A DNA stretch of 43,475 bases. Origin: Clostridiales bacterium (GTDB taxonomy: Bacteria; Bacillota; Clostridia; Saccharofermentanales; Saccharofermentanaceae). The DNA lies in contig JAFRQR010000027.1 in NCBI GenBank assembly GCA_017428545.1, forward strand, positions 1 through 43,475, written 5' to 3'. This document shows positions 7,806 through 16,060 of the stretch, piece after piece; position 1 is the first letter of the stretch; every line of letters begins with the position of its first letter. Both the position numbers and the translations under genes were made by a program. The notes under the pieces were generated by a model. That model did no database searches. It was not told the origin of the DNA and saw nothing but the letters and a program-made list of their open reading frames with translations.

Positions 7806-10202
7806 ATGAGAAAAAGGAAAACAGGCCGGAAGATCATGGCACTGGCACTTTGCTTTTCTATGGTGCCGGCCTTTACTTCCTGCGGGAAAAAGAAGAAAGA
7901 TACGAAAAAAAGACAGATCGAGGAGACGGATCCGTTTTTTGAAACGGAAGTTTATCAGCTTAAGCCGCCTGTCGACGAGACAAAAACGATTACGTATTGT
8001 TCGGTCAGCCACGTCGAGTGCGCAGGAAATGCTATACTTATGCAATATAGTATTTCCTATGAGATCCCGTCTGACGCTTATTCCCGGGAAGACTTTTCCT
8101 TTTCAGATTACTACAAAGAAGGAACGGCCGTTTTTGACCTTTCCGGGAATCTTGTGTCTGACAAGCCCCAAGCTTTTGCCGAAGGCGGAAGTATGGAGGG
8201 TGTAACTTCAGATAGCGAAGGAAACCTCGTCATGCTCAGCTCGGAATATGATTTTGACGATCCGGAAAATGTAAGACTGCGGATCACGTTTCAAAACAGT
8301 TCCGGAGAGACCGTCAAAGAAATCATTCCGGAGATCCCTAAGGACGTGGATGCTTATTCCCTTAATAGGATCAGCATCCTTTCAGACGGAAAGATCGTGC
8401 TTCAGAGTTATTTCGGCGCAACGTCACCGGTCTGCGTTTATGATAAAGACGGGAAACATCTTTTCACGGTTACGGCAATGGACCGTGCCATAGTAAGCGG
8501 TCTCTTTTCAAAAAACGGGAAATACTATGTATTGACGACTACGCCTGAATTCTTTTTCGAAGATGCTCCTGAGATCCGGCTCGATGAGATCGATATGACT
8601 TCCGGAGCTCTTAAACCGGGTGAAAAAGTGAAAGGAATACGCGATCCGCTATCGATAACCACAGGCGAAGATGGTCTTTATATGACCACCCCGAACGGGA
8701 TCAGGAAATACAATCCGGATTCTGCGAAAATGGAAGAAGTACTCGACTGGAATCAGACGGATATCGATAGAGGTCTTTTATATTCGGCACAAAGTTTTCC
8801 GAAGAATGAAAATGAGATCCATGCCATCGCCACGGATTATGGTTCCGACTTTTCGGATACGAAATATTATCTTATTTCGCTTCGCCGTGCAGATAAGAAT
8901 CCTCATGCCGGAAAAAAGATCATATATATCGGCGGAAAATGGATAGCCGATAGTTTTTACGATTATGTGAACCGGTATAATGCGGATCCGAAGAACGATC
9001 TTCGTATCGAAACGACCGACTATTTTTACTTGGAAAACGAAGATGGCCAATACTCCGATGCGGCAGTGGTCAACAATGTGTATTTCGAACTGATGGGCGG
9101 GAATGCGCCGGATATCCTTTTGAATTTTGCGGGCTGCGACCAGTTTGCTACCGCGGGACTTCTGGAAGACATGAATCCATACATCGACGGGAAAAACGGT
9201 CTTGACCGCTCGAAGTATTTCGACAATATTTTCCGCTCGATGGAAAGTAACGGCAAACTCTACTTTGCCCCCCTGAGATTTGCGATCGGCGGTTTTATGG
9301 TCAATCCGGAACTGATCAAGGCAGAAAGGAACTGGACATTTGATGATTTGGATCAGGCGGCTGCCTCTCTTGCTGAAGGAGTTAGGCTTGTGCCGAAAAT
9401 GAAATGCGAAGAGCTCCTAGAAGCATTTATGGGTCCGGATTATACGGATTACATGGATTATGACAAAAATGAAGTGCACTTTGCTTCTCCGGAAATGGAG
9501 AGGGTACTGGAAGAAACAAAAAAATACGCAGCGAAAGAGGAAAATGTCAAAGAAGCGCATTGGGTGCTCTCGGTTCCCGGCGATGCTAAATACGAGGGCT
9601 TAAAAGGTCTGGATAAAGAGCCGGTCCAGGAGTATGAAAACATCGGACTTCTTCTTTATACCCAAAGCTGTGCCATGAGTGAAGTTCAGATCGATTCGTT
9701 CCAGGATTATCATATCTTCAGTTCGGTGATCCCCGAAGGAGGAAAACTTCTCGGGTATCCTACATCATCGGGGAAAGGTGTCATAGCTCTTCCTTATTCT
9801 TCTGCTTCCATCGTTTCTTCTTCCGGGTTTAAAGACGAGGCATGGGAGATCATCAAGAGTTTGTATTCTGAGGATGCCCAGATAGAGGCAGGGATGCTCC
9901 CGATGAACCGGGCCGCTTTTGAAAAAAACGGGAAAGAGGATTTAGAAAAGATCGGACGGGTATATGATGCTTTCCTGAAGGAGAAACAATCCAGTGACTT
10001 TACCTATTTCCCGGCAGATCCGGGCATGGTGGACGAGATAAAGGGAATTGTTGAAGAAATCAAATACAGCATGCACCGTGATGAAGCCGTGCTTGAGATC
10101 ATCAAGGAAGAAACCGGCGGCTATTTCTATGATACAAGGTCGGCTCAGGAGGTTCTTAAGAATGTGGATAACCGCGCGCGCCAGGTCGTTCAGGAACGAT
10201 AA
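7806..10202 (+). CDS. Propeller/solute-binding lipoprotein C
   Basis: 798 residues from ATG 7806. AAGGAG (7794-7799) overlaps the stop codon of the upstream gene and lies 6 nt before the ATG, so the two genes are translationally linked; an in-frame TTG at 7782 precedes this site. Signal peptide with lipobox FTSC, Cys26. The propeller-like half ends VLDWNQTDIDR; the binding half contains NPHAGKKIIYIGG, LMGGNAPDILLN, MNPYIDGKNGLDRSKYFDN and the terminal NVDNRARQVVQER. The closest relative by eye is the protein at 2879 (both share YNADP, FxNIFRS and DYTDYMDY-like segments). It is the last gene of the lipoprotein operon; a terminator follows at 10264. Confidence 0.85.
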   Translation: MRKRKTGRKIMALALCFSMVPAFTSCGKKKKDTKKRQIEETDPFFETEVYQLKPPVDETKTITYCSVSHVECAGNAILMQYSISYEIPSDAYSREDFSFSDYYKEGTAVFDLSGNLVSDKPQAFAEGGSMEGVTSDSEGNLVMLSSEYDFDDPENVRLRITFQNSSGETVKEIIPEIPKDVDAYSLNRISILSDGKIVLQSYFGATSPVCVYDKDGKHLFTVTAMDRAIVSGLFSKNGKYYVLTTTPEFFFEDAPEIRLDEIDMTSGALKPGEKVKGIRDPLSITTGEDGLYMTTPNGIRKYNPDSAKMEEVLDWNQTDIDRGLLYSAQSFPKNENEIHAIATDYGSDFSDTKYYLISLRRADKNPHAGKKIIYIGGKWIADSFYDYVNRYNADPKNDLRIETTDYFYLENEDGQYSDAAVVNNVYFELMGGNAPDILLNFAGCDQFATAGLLEDMNPYIDGKNGLDRSKYFDNIFRSMESNGKLYFAPLRFAIGGFMVNPELIKAERNWTFDDLDQAAASLAEGVRLVPKMKCEELLEAFMGPDYTDYMDYDKNEVHFASPEMERVLEETKKYAAKEENVKEAHWVLSVPGDAKYEGLKGLDKEPVQEYENIGLLLYTQSCAMSEVQIDSFQDYHIFSSVIPEGGKLLGYPTSSGKGVIALPYSSASIVSSSGFKDEAWEIIKSLYSEDAQIEAGMLPMNRAAFEKNGKEDLEKIGRVYDAFLKEKQSSDFTYFPADPGMVDEIKGIVEEIKYSMHRDEAVLEIIKEETGGYFYDTRSAQEVLKNVDNRARQVVQER

Positions 10203-10263
10203 TACGGAGGGGTATTGCCGCGCGGAGAATATCCTAAGGGGAAAAAAGTGATAAGAAGATAGG

Positions 10264-10301
10264 ATGAGACGCTCCTTCGGGGGCGTCTCATTGTGTTTTT
10301 T
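10264..10301 (+). terminator. Terminator after lipoprotein operon
   Basis: ATGAGACGCTCC (10264-10275), loop TTCG, then GGGGCGTCTCAT (10280-10291): a 12-bp stem with one G-T pair and a UUCG tetraloop, followed by TGTGTTTTTT. Confidence 0.92.
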
Positions 10302-10364
10302 CCGGATCTTTGGCAAAATGAAGTGGCAGACGGCTTTTGCCGCTGTTTAGAAATGAGGCAGTTT

Positions 10365-11678
10365 ATGATCATCTATAACGCAGAAATATATACGATGGAA
10401 AAACAAGGCCCGATCCCAAACGGATATGTGGCCTTCGACAGAGAAAAGATCCTGAAGGTCGGATCCGGCGATGAGTGGAAAAGTGCTTTTGCAGGAGAAG
10501 AAGCGGTCGATGCCAAAGGGGCCCGCGTCTACCCGGGGTTCATCGATGCCCACTCCCATCTCGGCCTTTTTGACGACGGCCTGACCGATGAAGGCAGCGA
10601 CGGAAACGAGATCGTCTCGCCGGTCTCTCCCGATCTTCGCGCGATCGACGGCATGCATAACGCGGATCCGTGTTTTAAAGAAGCAAGGGACGGCGGCGTC
10701 GTTCTGGTTGCTGCAGGTCCGGGCTCGGCGAACATCATCGGCGGCCAGTTCGCGCTGGTAAAGACGTATGAAAAGACGATCGACCGCGCGATCGTGGATC
10801 CTTTTATCGCCATGAAGGCCGCACTCGGCGAGAACCCGAAGATGTGCTACGGGAAAGAAAACAAAGCGCCGCAGACCCGTATGGGAAATGCAGCTCTTCT
10901 TCGAGGAGTGCTTTCGGAGACGATCGAGTACTATGAGAAAAAGAAACAGTCCGAGGAAAAGTGGGCGGAGTATAACGAAGCCATGAAGCCGGAAAATGCG
11001 GATCAGAAGGACAAAGACGACAAGCCGGACCGTCCGGATGTCTTTGAAAAGGATCTCGAACTCGAGGCCATGATCCCCGTTATCTGCGGGCAGAAGCCCC
11101 TGAAGATCCATGCGCACCGCCAGGATGATATCCTGACCGCGGTCCGTATCGCCAATGAATTCAGCCTCAAATACACGCTCGATCATTGTACGGAAGGACA
11201 TCTTATTGCAGATGTCCTGAAGGAAGAGTATGATCTTGGTCAGTCGGAAAACAGAGGCCTCGGCATCTTCTCCGATCCGGAAAAGCCCAAGGGAGGCAAA
11301 CTCCTGGGCATCATCATCGGACCGGTCATCGGGGACCGCAGCAAGCCGGAGCTTTCCAACCTCAGTCTTTCGACGGCGGGAGTTCTGGAAAAAGAGGGGC
11401 TGCCGGTCGCGGTCATGACCGACCACCCGTGTGTGCCGGAGCAGTATCTGCCGCTTTCTGCCGCGCTGGCGAAAAAAGGCGGCATGACGGAGCAGGGCGC
11501 TCTTGAAGCGGTCACGGTACGTGCGGCGGAGATCCTCGGTGTTTCTGACCGCTATGGTACGATCGCTTCGGGAAAAGCACCTGACATGGTCGTCATTTCG
11601 GGAAGCCCGCTTTCTTTGGAAAGTGACGTGCTGATGGTCATCGGATCCGGACGGATCGTGTCGGATCTTCGTAAGTAA
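10365..11678 (+). CDS. Amidohydrolase family protein (imidazolonepropionase-like)
   Basis: 437 residues from ATG 10365, preceded by GAGG at 10355-10358; the in-frame ATG at 10353 has no site. It is a metal-dependent hydrolase of the amidohydrolase superfamily, TIM-barrel type. The metal ligands are visible: DAHSH (HxH after strand 1), the HAHRQDD histidine, DHCTEGH, and the catalytic aspartate in MTDHPC. The segment GPGSANIIGGQFALVKT is typical of a widely distributed clostridial subgroup whose substrate is not established. The C terminus carries the usual GxxASGKAPDMVVISGSP composite-domain strand. A charged insert of about 30 residues (rich in E, D, K; around residues 215-245) makes it longer than most relatives. 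It starts about 60 bp after a terminator and probably reads on into tsaE, 26 nt downstream. Confidence 0.88.
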   Translation: MIIYNAEIYTMEKQGPIPNGYVAFDREKILKVGSGDEWKSAFAGEEAVDAKGARVYPGFIDAHSHLGLFDDGLTDEGSDGNEIVSPVSPDLRAIDGMHNADPCFKEARDGGVVLVAAGPGSANIIGGQFALVKTYEKTIDRAIVDPFIAMKAALGENPKMCYGKENKAPQTRMGNAALLRGVLSETIEYYEKKKQSEEKWAEYNEAMKPENADQKDKDDKPDRPDVFEKDLELEAMIPVICGQKPLKIHAHRQDDILTAVRIANEFSLKYTLDHCTEGHLIADVLKEEYDLGQSENRGLGIFSDPEKPKGGKLLGIIIGPVIGDRSKPELSNLSLSTAGVLEKEGLPVAVMTDHPCVPEQYLPLSAALAKKGGMTEQGALEAVTVRAAEILGVSDRYGTIASGKAPDMVVISGSPLSLESDVLMVIGSGRIVSDLRK

Positions 11679-11704
11679 ATAAGGACTTGGTACAAAGATA
11701 AGAA

Positions 11705-12211
11705 ATGGCTGTTTGGAAAACAATTAGCACATCTGTTGAGATGACGGAAAAACTCGGAGAAGCGATCGGAAAAGCCGTAAGCTCCGGGGACGTGATTACC
11801 CTCGACGGAGATCTCGGCGCGGGAAAAACGGCCTTTACAAGAGGCCTGGCCCGCGGGATGGGGCTGTATTCAAGAGTGACCAGCCCGACGTTTACGATCG
11901 TTAATGAATATAACGACAAAAACGGAATCCCGCGGCTTTTTCATTTTGATACGTACCGCTTAAACAGCTGTGATGACTTTTACGATGCGGGACTTGACGA
12001 GTACTTCGAAAGAGACGGTGTATGCGCCATCGAATGGAGTTCCGTGATAAAAGAGGCGCTTCCGGCCGAGAGGATCGCGCTTTCGATCTCAGGAAACGGA
12101 AACGAAAGAGAAATAACGGTCACTTTTTCTCCGCGCTTTGAAGATGCGGAAAAGAAGGTCAGAGAAACTATGGAAAAGGAGGGGATGCGTTTTGAAGATC
12201 TTGGCATGTGA
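11705..12211 (+). CDS. tsaE: tRNA t6A biosynthesis ATPase TsaE
   Basis: 168 residues. TsaE is the ATPase that powers the TsaB-TsaD complex making N6-threonylcarbamoyladenosine at A37 of ANN-decoding tRNAs. The P-loop GDLGAGKT is at residues 35-42, followed by FTRGLARGMG, the conserved SPTFTIVNEY and HFDTYRL, and the ERDGVCAIEWS motif near the end. The ribosome binding site is weak. The last 20 nt overlap the start of tsaB in another frame, showing co-translation. Confidence 0.93.
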   Translation: MAVWKTISTSVEMTEKLGEAIGKAVSSGDVITLDGDLGAGKTAFTRGLARGMGLYSRVTSPTFTIVNEYNDKNGIPRLFHFDTYRLNSCDDFYDAGLDEYFERDGVCAIEWSSVIKEALPAERIALSISGNGNEREITVTFSPRFEDAEKKVRETMEKEGMRFEDLGM

Positions 12212-12977
12212 TACATCGAACCGTGCGTGCTCGTCCTGTCTGTGGGCAGACGGAAAACCTATCGATATCCGGTTCAGAAATGACGGACTGACGCATTCTC
12301 AGACCTTTATGCCGCAGGTACATGACCTGATGGAAAGTAATTCCTGTAAATACGAAGACCTCGACGTGCTTGCCTGCACCGTCGGCCCGGGTTCTTTTAC
12401 CGGGATAAGGATCGGCGTGTCCTCGGTAAAAACGATGGCGATGGTCCTTGAAAAACCGGCGGTCCCGGTCTCTTCTCTGGAGGCTATGGCATGGCCTCTC
12501 CGTGACGAAGATGTGCTCGTCGTTCCGCTTATTGACTGCCGCAATCACCGCGCGTGGGCGGCGGCATACTACCGGGGCGAGAAGGTCCTGCCGGAGGTGG
12601 CTTCCGATGTCAGTGAGATCCGGAAGAACTGCCTTTCTTACCGGGACGAGAAGCTCCCCGGGAAAAAGATCCTTCTGATCGGAACCGGAGCGAAGCTTTT
12701 CATGGAGGAAGTAACGCCGGAAGACCTTGTAAAATACGCCGAAGGCTTCGATGAGATCCTTCCGGAAAACGTTGCTGCCGTTTCTGAAAAGACCGTTTCC
12801 GAAATTACGGCCGATGCACGTCCCGAGGAAGCTTCGAAAGTGCTTCTTCAGAAGTTCCCCGCGGCAGCGCTGATGCCTGTCTATCTTTCGAAGACACAGG
12901 CGGAAAGAACGGCCGCCGAGCAGGGCAAAGACATGAAGGAGATCCCGATCCGCTACTACAGCACGAATGATCAGTAA
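12192..12977 (+). CDS. tsaB: tRNA t6A biosynthesis protein TsaB
   Basis: 261 residues starting at TTG 12192, chosen because AAAAGGAGGGG (12174-12184) lies 7 nt upstream and the product then begins with the canonical KILACDTS. TsaB is an inactive ASKHA-fold protein that scaffolds TsaD and TsaE. The key segments are GLTHSQTFMPQV, the invariant VGPGSFTGIRIGVSSVKTMA and SSLEAMA. The C-terminal third is longer and less conserved than in most TsaB proteins. It overlaps tsaE by 20 nt. tsaD, the catalytic partner, is not in this window. Confidence 0.93.
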   Translation: MKILACDTSNRACSSCLWADGKPIDIRFRNDGLTHSQTFMPQVHDLMESNSCKYEDLDVLACTVGPGSFTGIRIGVSSVKTMAMVLEKPAVPVSSLEAMAWPLRDEDVLVVPLIDCRNHRAWAAAYYRGEKVLPEVASDVSEIRKNCLSYRDEKLPGKKILLIGTGAKLFMEEVTPEDLVKYAEGFDEILPENVAAVSEKTVSEITADARPEEASKVLLQKFPAAALMPVYLSKTQAERTAAEQGKDMKEIPIRYYSTNDQ

Positions 12978-13046
12978 AAACACACCGGAAAATAACAAGG
13001 AAGCCTCGAAGAAAGACGCCATCGGATGCGCAGAGAGGAGAACGGT

Positions 13047-13496
13047 ATGAAGCTGGTATTTGAAAGAGCAAAGAAAGAAGACCTCGAAGAGATCCATGAG
13101 ATCGAGATCGCTTCGTTTCCGGATCCGTGGAGTGTGGATTCGCTCTGGACATTTGCTTCGGATGAGCAGGTGAGAACGCTCGTCTGCGCAAGGGATGAAG
13201 AGACCGGGGAACTGGTCGGCTACTATGCGCTGCAGTATGTCCTCGACGAGGCGGAGATCGCGATCATCGCAGTCAAAAGAAAGTTTCGAAGGCAGGGCCT
13301 GGGAAGAGAGATACTTGACGAGATCAAGTGCTTTTGCCAAGGAAAAGAGATCATCAAGATCCATCTGGAAGTAAGATCAGAAAACGAGGCTGCCGTGCAC
13401 CTTTACCGGAGCTTCGGTTTTCAGGAAGTCGGACGCCGGAAGAACTACTACGAAGCCCCGAAGGATGATGCTCTTCTGTTTTCCTTTTCCATTTGA
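13047..13496 (+). CDS. rimI: RimI-type N-alpha-acetyltransferase
   Basis: 149 residues from ATG 13047, with GAGAGGAG (13033-13040) 6 nt upstream. It is a GNAT-fold acetyltransferase; RimI acetylates the N terminus of ribosomal protein S18 in E. coli and is often encoded with t6A genes. The acetyl-CoA binding motif A is FRRQGLGREIL, preceded by AIIAVKRK. The C-terminal EVRSENEAAVHLYRSFGFQEVGRR is the RimI signature. It lies 69 nt after tsaB. The operon order tsaE-tsaB-rimI is the common Firmicute order, with tsaD missing after it. Confidence 0.9.
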   Translation: MKLVFERAKKEDLEEIHEIEIASFPDPWSVDSLWTFASDEQVRTLVCARDEETGELVGYYALQYVLDEAEIAIIAVKRKFRRQGLGREILDEIKCFCQGKEIIKIHLEVRSENEAAVHLYRSFGFQEVGRRKNYYEAPKDDALLFSFSI

Positions 13497-13551
13497 CAGA
13501 TTGACAATAAAATTCCGCCGATTTCTCTGTCTTTATCGCAAAAACACGAAA

Positions 13552-13572
13552 TTGCCCGACGGCCTCGGGCAA
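13552..13572. promoter_or_regulatory. Palindrome just upstream of the crh promoter
   Basis: TTGCCCGA (13552-13559) and TCGGGCAA (13565-13572) form a perfect 8-bp dyad with a 5-bp centre, ending 4 bp before the -35 box. It lacks a T tract on the + strand. Its position suits an operator or activator site; that is inference. Confidence 0.45.
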
Positions 13573-13576
13573 ACGA

Positions 13577-13605
13577 TTGACATTAAACTTAAGTCTCCAT
13601 ATACT
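13577..13605 (+). promoter_or_regulatory. Promoter of crh-uvrC
   Basis: TTGACA (13577-13582), 17-bp spacer, TATACT (13600-13605). The expected start is near 13612, giving an 80-nt leader. Confidence 0.85.
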
Positions 13606-13628
13606 TTGCTTGTAGCATAAAAAAGGAA

Positions 13629-13662
13629 GTTTGCGCGTGTTTCGTAAGATGCGCGGGCGAAC
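13629..13662 (+). other. Leader hairpin before crh-like gene
   Basis: GTTTGC (13629-13634) pairs with GCGAAC (13657-13662), and GCGTGT (13635-13640) with ATGCGC (13649-13654), leaving a 2-nt bulge. The ribosome binding site GAGGAGG lies downstream of it. It may stabilise the mRNA or regulate translation. Confidence 0.35.
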
Positions 13663-13692
13663 AAAATATATGAACCTCGAGGAGGAAGAAAC

Positions 13693-13956
13693 ATGGTTTC
13701 TCAGACAGTTACTTTTCAGTGCGATGAAGCGCTTCAGATGAAGGCGGTTGCGATCCTTATCCAGAAGGCTTCTGCATTTAAGAGCAGCATCTATCTTACT
13801 AGATCCGGCCGTCGCGCAAATGCGAAGAGCCTTCTCGGCGTTATGTCTCTCGGCATTGAGAATGCAGCCGAGATCGAAGTAACGGCAGACGGCATCGACC
13901 AGGACGAGGCCCTCGAAGCATTGGTCGGATATCTTAACGATCCGAAGATCCAATGA
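13693..13956 (+). CDS. crh: HPr-family protein, Crh-like (Gln15, Ser46)
   Basis: 87 residues, the normal HPr length, aligning without gaps to HPr. Position 15, the phosphorylated histidine of PTS HPr, is glutamine (ALQMKA in place of GIHARPA). Ser46, the target of HPr kinase, is kept in NAKSLLGVMSLG. This combination is exactly that of Bacillus Crh, a catabolite-repression cofactor of CcpA that cannot transfer phosphate to sugars. Arg17 and Pro18 of HPr are also replaced (Lys and Ala). It has its own strong promoter and an AGGAGG site, and its stop codon overlaps the uvrC start (ATGA). HPr-like genes near uvrC, often with rapZ, yvcK and whiA, are common in Clostridia. Whether it regulates through CcpA here is inference. 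Confidence 0.85.
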   Translation: MVSQTVTFQCDEALQMKAVAILIQKASAFKSSIYLTRSGRRANAKSLLGVMSLGIENAAEIEVTADGIDQDEALEALVGYLNDPKIQ

Positions 13957-15821
13957 GTGGTGCCGAAGTTTCCAAATTCGACGCAAGATTAGATATAGTA
14001 CCTACGGATCCGGGAGTGTACCTGATGAAGGACGCCTCGGATTCTGTCATTTATGTAGGAAAAGCGAAGAACCTTCGAAACCGTCTCCGCTCCTACTTCG
14101 GCAAGAACCCGCAGGGAAATGCCAAAGTTCTTGCCATGATCTCCCATGTCGCCGACTTCGAATATGTCGTCGTAAGTTCCGAGCTCGAGGCGCTTCTGCT
14201 CGAGTGCAATCTCATCAAACGTTATCAGCCGCACTATAATATCCTCCTTCGTGACGACAAGGGCTTCCCCTATGTGTGCATCACGATGCAGGAGGAGTAT
14301 CCGCGCATCATGAAGGTCTTCCGCCCCGACAAAAATATGGAAGGCGCGAAGTATTACGGACCTTTCTTAAGCGGCGATCTTTACCGCGCGCTTCAGGCGC
14401 TGCGCGATATCTTCCCGACAAAGACCTGCCGCAAAGTGCTTCCGCGCGATATCGGAAAAGAGCGCGCATGCCTTAACTACCACATCGGCCGCTGTGTCGG
14501 TCCTTGCCGCGGTGATGTTTCCCGCGAAGAGTACAGAAAAGTCATGGAGAACATGTGCCGCTTCTTCGAGGGAAAATACGACGGCATCCTTCGGGATCTG
14601 CAGACGCAGATGCAGGAGGCATCCGAGGCGCTGGACTTCGAGCGCGCGGCCGTCTGCCGTGACCGTCTCCAGGCGCTGACGGCCGTGATGGCTTCTCAGA
14701 ATGTTTCGTTCCCGCGTGAGTCGGATCGAGATGCGGTCGGCTTCTTCCGCGACGCCGGCGAGATGTGCTTCCGGAAACTGGAACTGCGCTCCGGACGTAT
14801 CATCGGATCTTCGACCTATTTTTTGAAAGATGAAGGCGAGTCGGAAGAGAGTCTTCTCGAGGCTTTCCTCATGCAGTATTATCCGACCGCGGCAGAGATC
14901 CCGAAGGAGATCCTGGTTTCGATCGATCTGGAAGATCACGATTCTGTCGAGCAGGCGATCTGCGATATGGCGGGACATAAGGTGTCTCTGCATGTGCCTT
15001 CGCGCGGCGATGGTGCCCGTCTTCTGGAGATGGCAAATGCCAATGCCAAGGAGGCGCTGCGCCGGCGTATCCTTCGTGTCGGAACTTCCCAGCAAAGCGT
15101 CGAGACCGCGCTTGCGCTTCTTACGGATAAACTTTCACTCAGAGGCGTTCCGAAGCGGATCGAATCTTACGATATCAGTAACCTCGGAAATGACGACCGC
15201 TGCGGCGGTATGGTCGTGTTCACGGACGGACGCCCGGATAAACAGTCATACCGGCTTTTCAAGATCAAGACGGTCGAAGGACAGGATGACTACGCTTCCA
15301 TGCGGGAAGTGCTTTTGCGAAGGTTTGCGCATGCGGAAGATGAGAAGTTCGGCAAGATGCCGGACCTGATCCTCGCCGATGGCGGACTTGGTCAGGTGCA
15401 TGCCATCTACGGAGTTCTCGAGGAACTCGGTCTTCAGGATAAAGTGCAGCTCGCGGGCATGGTCAAGGACCGTCGCCACAGAACGCACGGGCTGGTTAAG
15501 ATCGACGGGACAACGATCGATCTTGCGGAAGATGCGAGAGAAGACGAGGACATGATGGTGCTTTTCCGTCTGATCACCGGCATCCAGAACGAGGTGCACC
15601 GCTTCGCGATCACGTATCAGAGAAAACTCAGCAAGAAAAGAAATCTCACCTATTCACTCGAGACGATCCCGGGTATCGGTACCGCCAAGCGAAAAGCACT
15701 GATGAAGCACTTCGGCTCTATCAAGGCGATCTCCAAGGCTTCGAAGGAAGAACTGATGCAGGCGGAACGCATCTCGGAAAAGGATGCGGACGCGATCATC
15801 GCGCATTTTCAGAATGTCTGA
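13953..15821 (+). CDS. uvrC: Excinuclease ABC subunit C
   Basis: 622 residues. UvrC makes both incisions in nucleotide excision repair after UvrAB has marked the lesion. The N-terminal GIY-YIG nuclease domain (about 14-95) shows DPGVYLMKD and VIYVGKAKNLRNRLRSYF. The UVR motif for UvrB contact is near 205-240 (EASEALDFERAAVCRDRLQAL). The RNase H-like C-terminal nuclease (about 380-540) has ESYDISNLGNDD, KIKTVEGQDDYASM and LILADGGLGQV. Two helix-hairpin-helix motifs end the protein (TIPGIGTAKRKALMKHFGS). The ATG overlaps the crh stop codon by 4 nt, so the two are translationally coupled. It is followed by a tandem repeat array and no clear terminator. Confidence 0.97.
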   Translation: MSGAEVSKFDARLDIVPTDPGVYLMKDASDSVIYVGKAKNLRNRLRSYFGKNPQGNAKVLAMISHVADFEYVVVSSELEALLLECNLIKRYQPHYNILLRDDKGFPYVCITMQEEYPRIMKVFRPDKNMEGAKYYGPFLSGDLYRALQALRDIFPTKTCRKVLPRDIGKERACLNYHIGRCVGPCRGDVSREEYRKVMENMCRFFEGKYDGILRDLQTQMQEASEALDFERAAVCRDRLQALTAVMASQNVSFPRESDRDAVGFFRDAGEMCFRKLELRSGRIIGSSTYFLKDEGESEESLLEAFLMQYYPTAAEIPKEILVSIDLEDHDSVEQAICDMAGHKVSLHVPSRGDGARLLEMANANAKEALRRRILRVGTSQQSVETALALLTDKLSLRGVPKRIESYDISNLGNDDRCGGMVVFTDGRPDKQSYRLFKIKTVEGQDDYASMREVLLRRFAHAEDEKFGKMPDLILADGGLGQVHAIYGVLEELGLQDKVQLAGMVKDRRHRTHGLVKIDGTTIDLAEDAREDEDMMVLFRLITGIQNEVHRFAITYQRKLSKKRNLTYSLETIPGIGTAKRKALMKHFGSIKAISKASKEELMQAERISEKDADAIIAHFQNV

Positions 15822-15831
15822 CCGCGCGTCA

Positions 15832-16014
15832 AAAAGACAGATAACCGGACAGATATTTTCAAAAATCAGACCTATCATCTGACAAACAAGCCAAAAGACA
15901 GATAAACGGACAGAAAATTGCAAAAATATGTCCCGCCATCTGACAAACAAGCCAAAAGACAGATAACCGGACAGAAAATTGCAAAAATATGTCCCGCCAT
16001 CTGACCATACGGTA
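15832..16014. repeat. Three tandem 61-bp repeats
   Basis: The units start at 15832, 15893 and 15954, each beginning AAAAGACAGATAA. Copies 2 and 3 are nearly identical (one A/C change and a diverging 3' end); copy 1 differs in its central 20 bp. Each of copies 2 and 3 contains nested dyads: CAGAT with ATCTG outside and GGACA with TGTCC inside (in copy 3: 15960-15964/15999-16003 and 15969-15973/15990-15994). The array fills the gap between uvrC and the promoter of the metallophosphoesterase gene. The direct abutment with no unique spacers rules out CRISPR. Confidence 0.9.
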
Positions 16015-16027
16015 AATATGGTATGAT
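16000..16027 (+). promoter_or_regulatory. Promoter of metallophosphoesterase gene
   Basis: TCTGAC (16000-16005) and TATGAT (16022-16027) with a 16-bp spacer. TG at 16019-16020 makes an extended -10. The -35 box lies inside the ATCTGAC dyad arm that ends the repeat array, so the array could influence this promoter. Confidence 0.6.
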
Positions 16028-16060
16028 ATTTACAGAAAGCCAGTAGAAAGGAGCCGGAAC

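Noticed and set aside
15832..16014. CRISPR array
   Set aside because: The 61-bp units abut directly with no unique spacers, and no cas genes are in the window.
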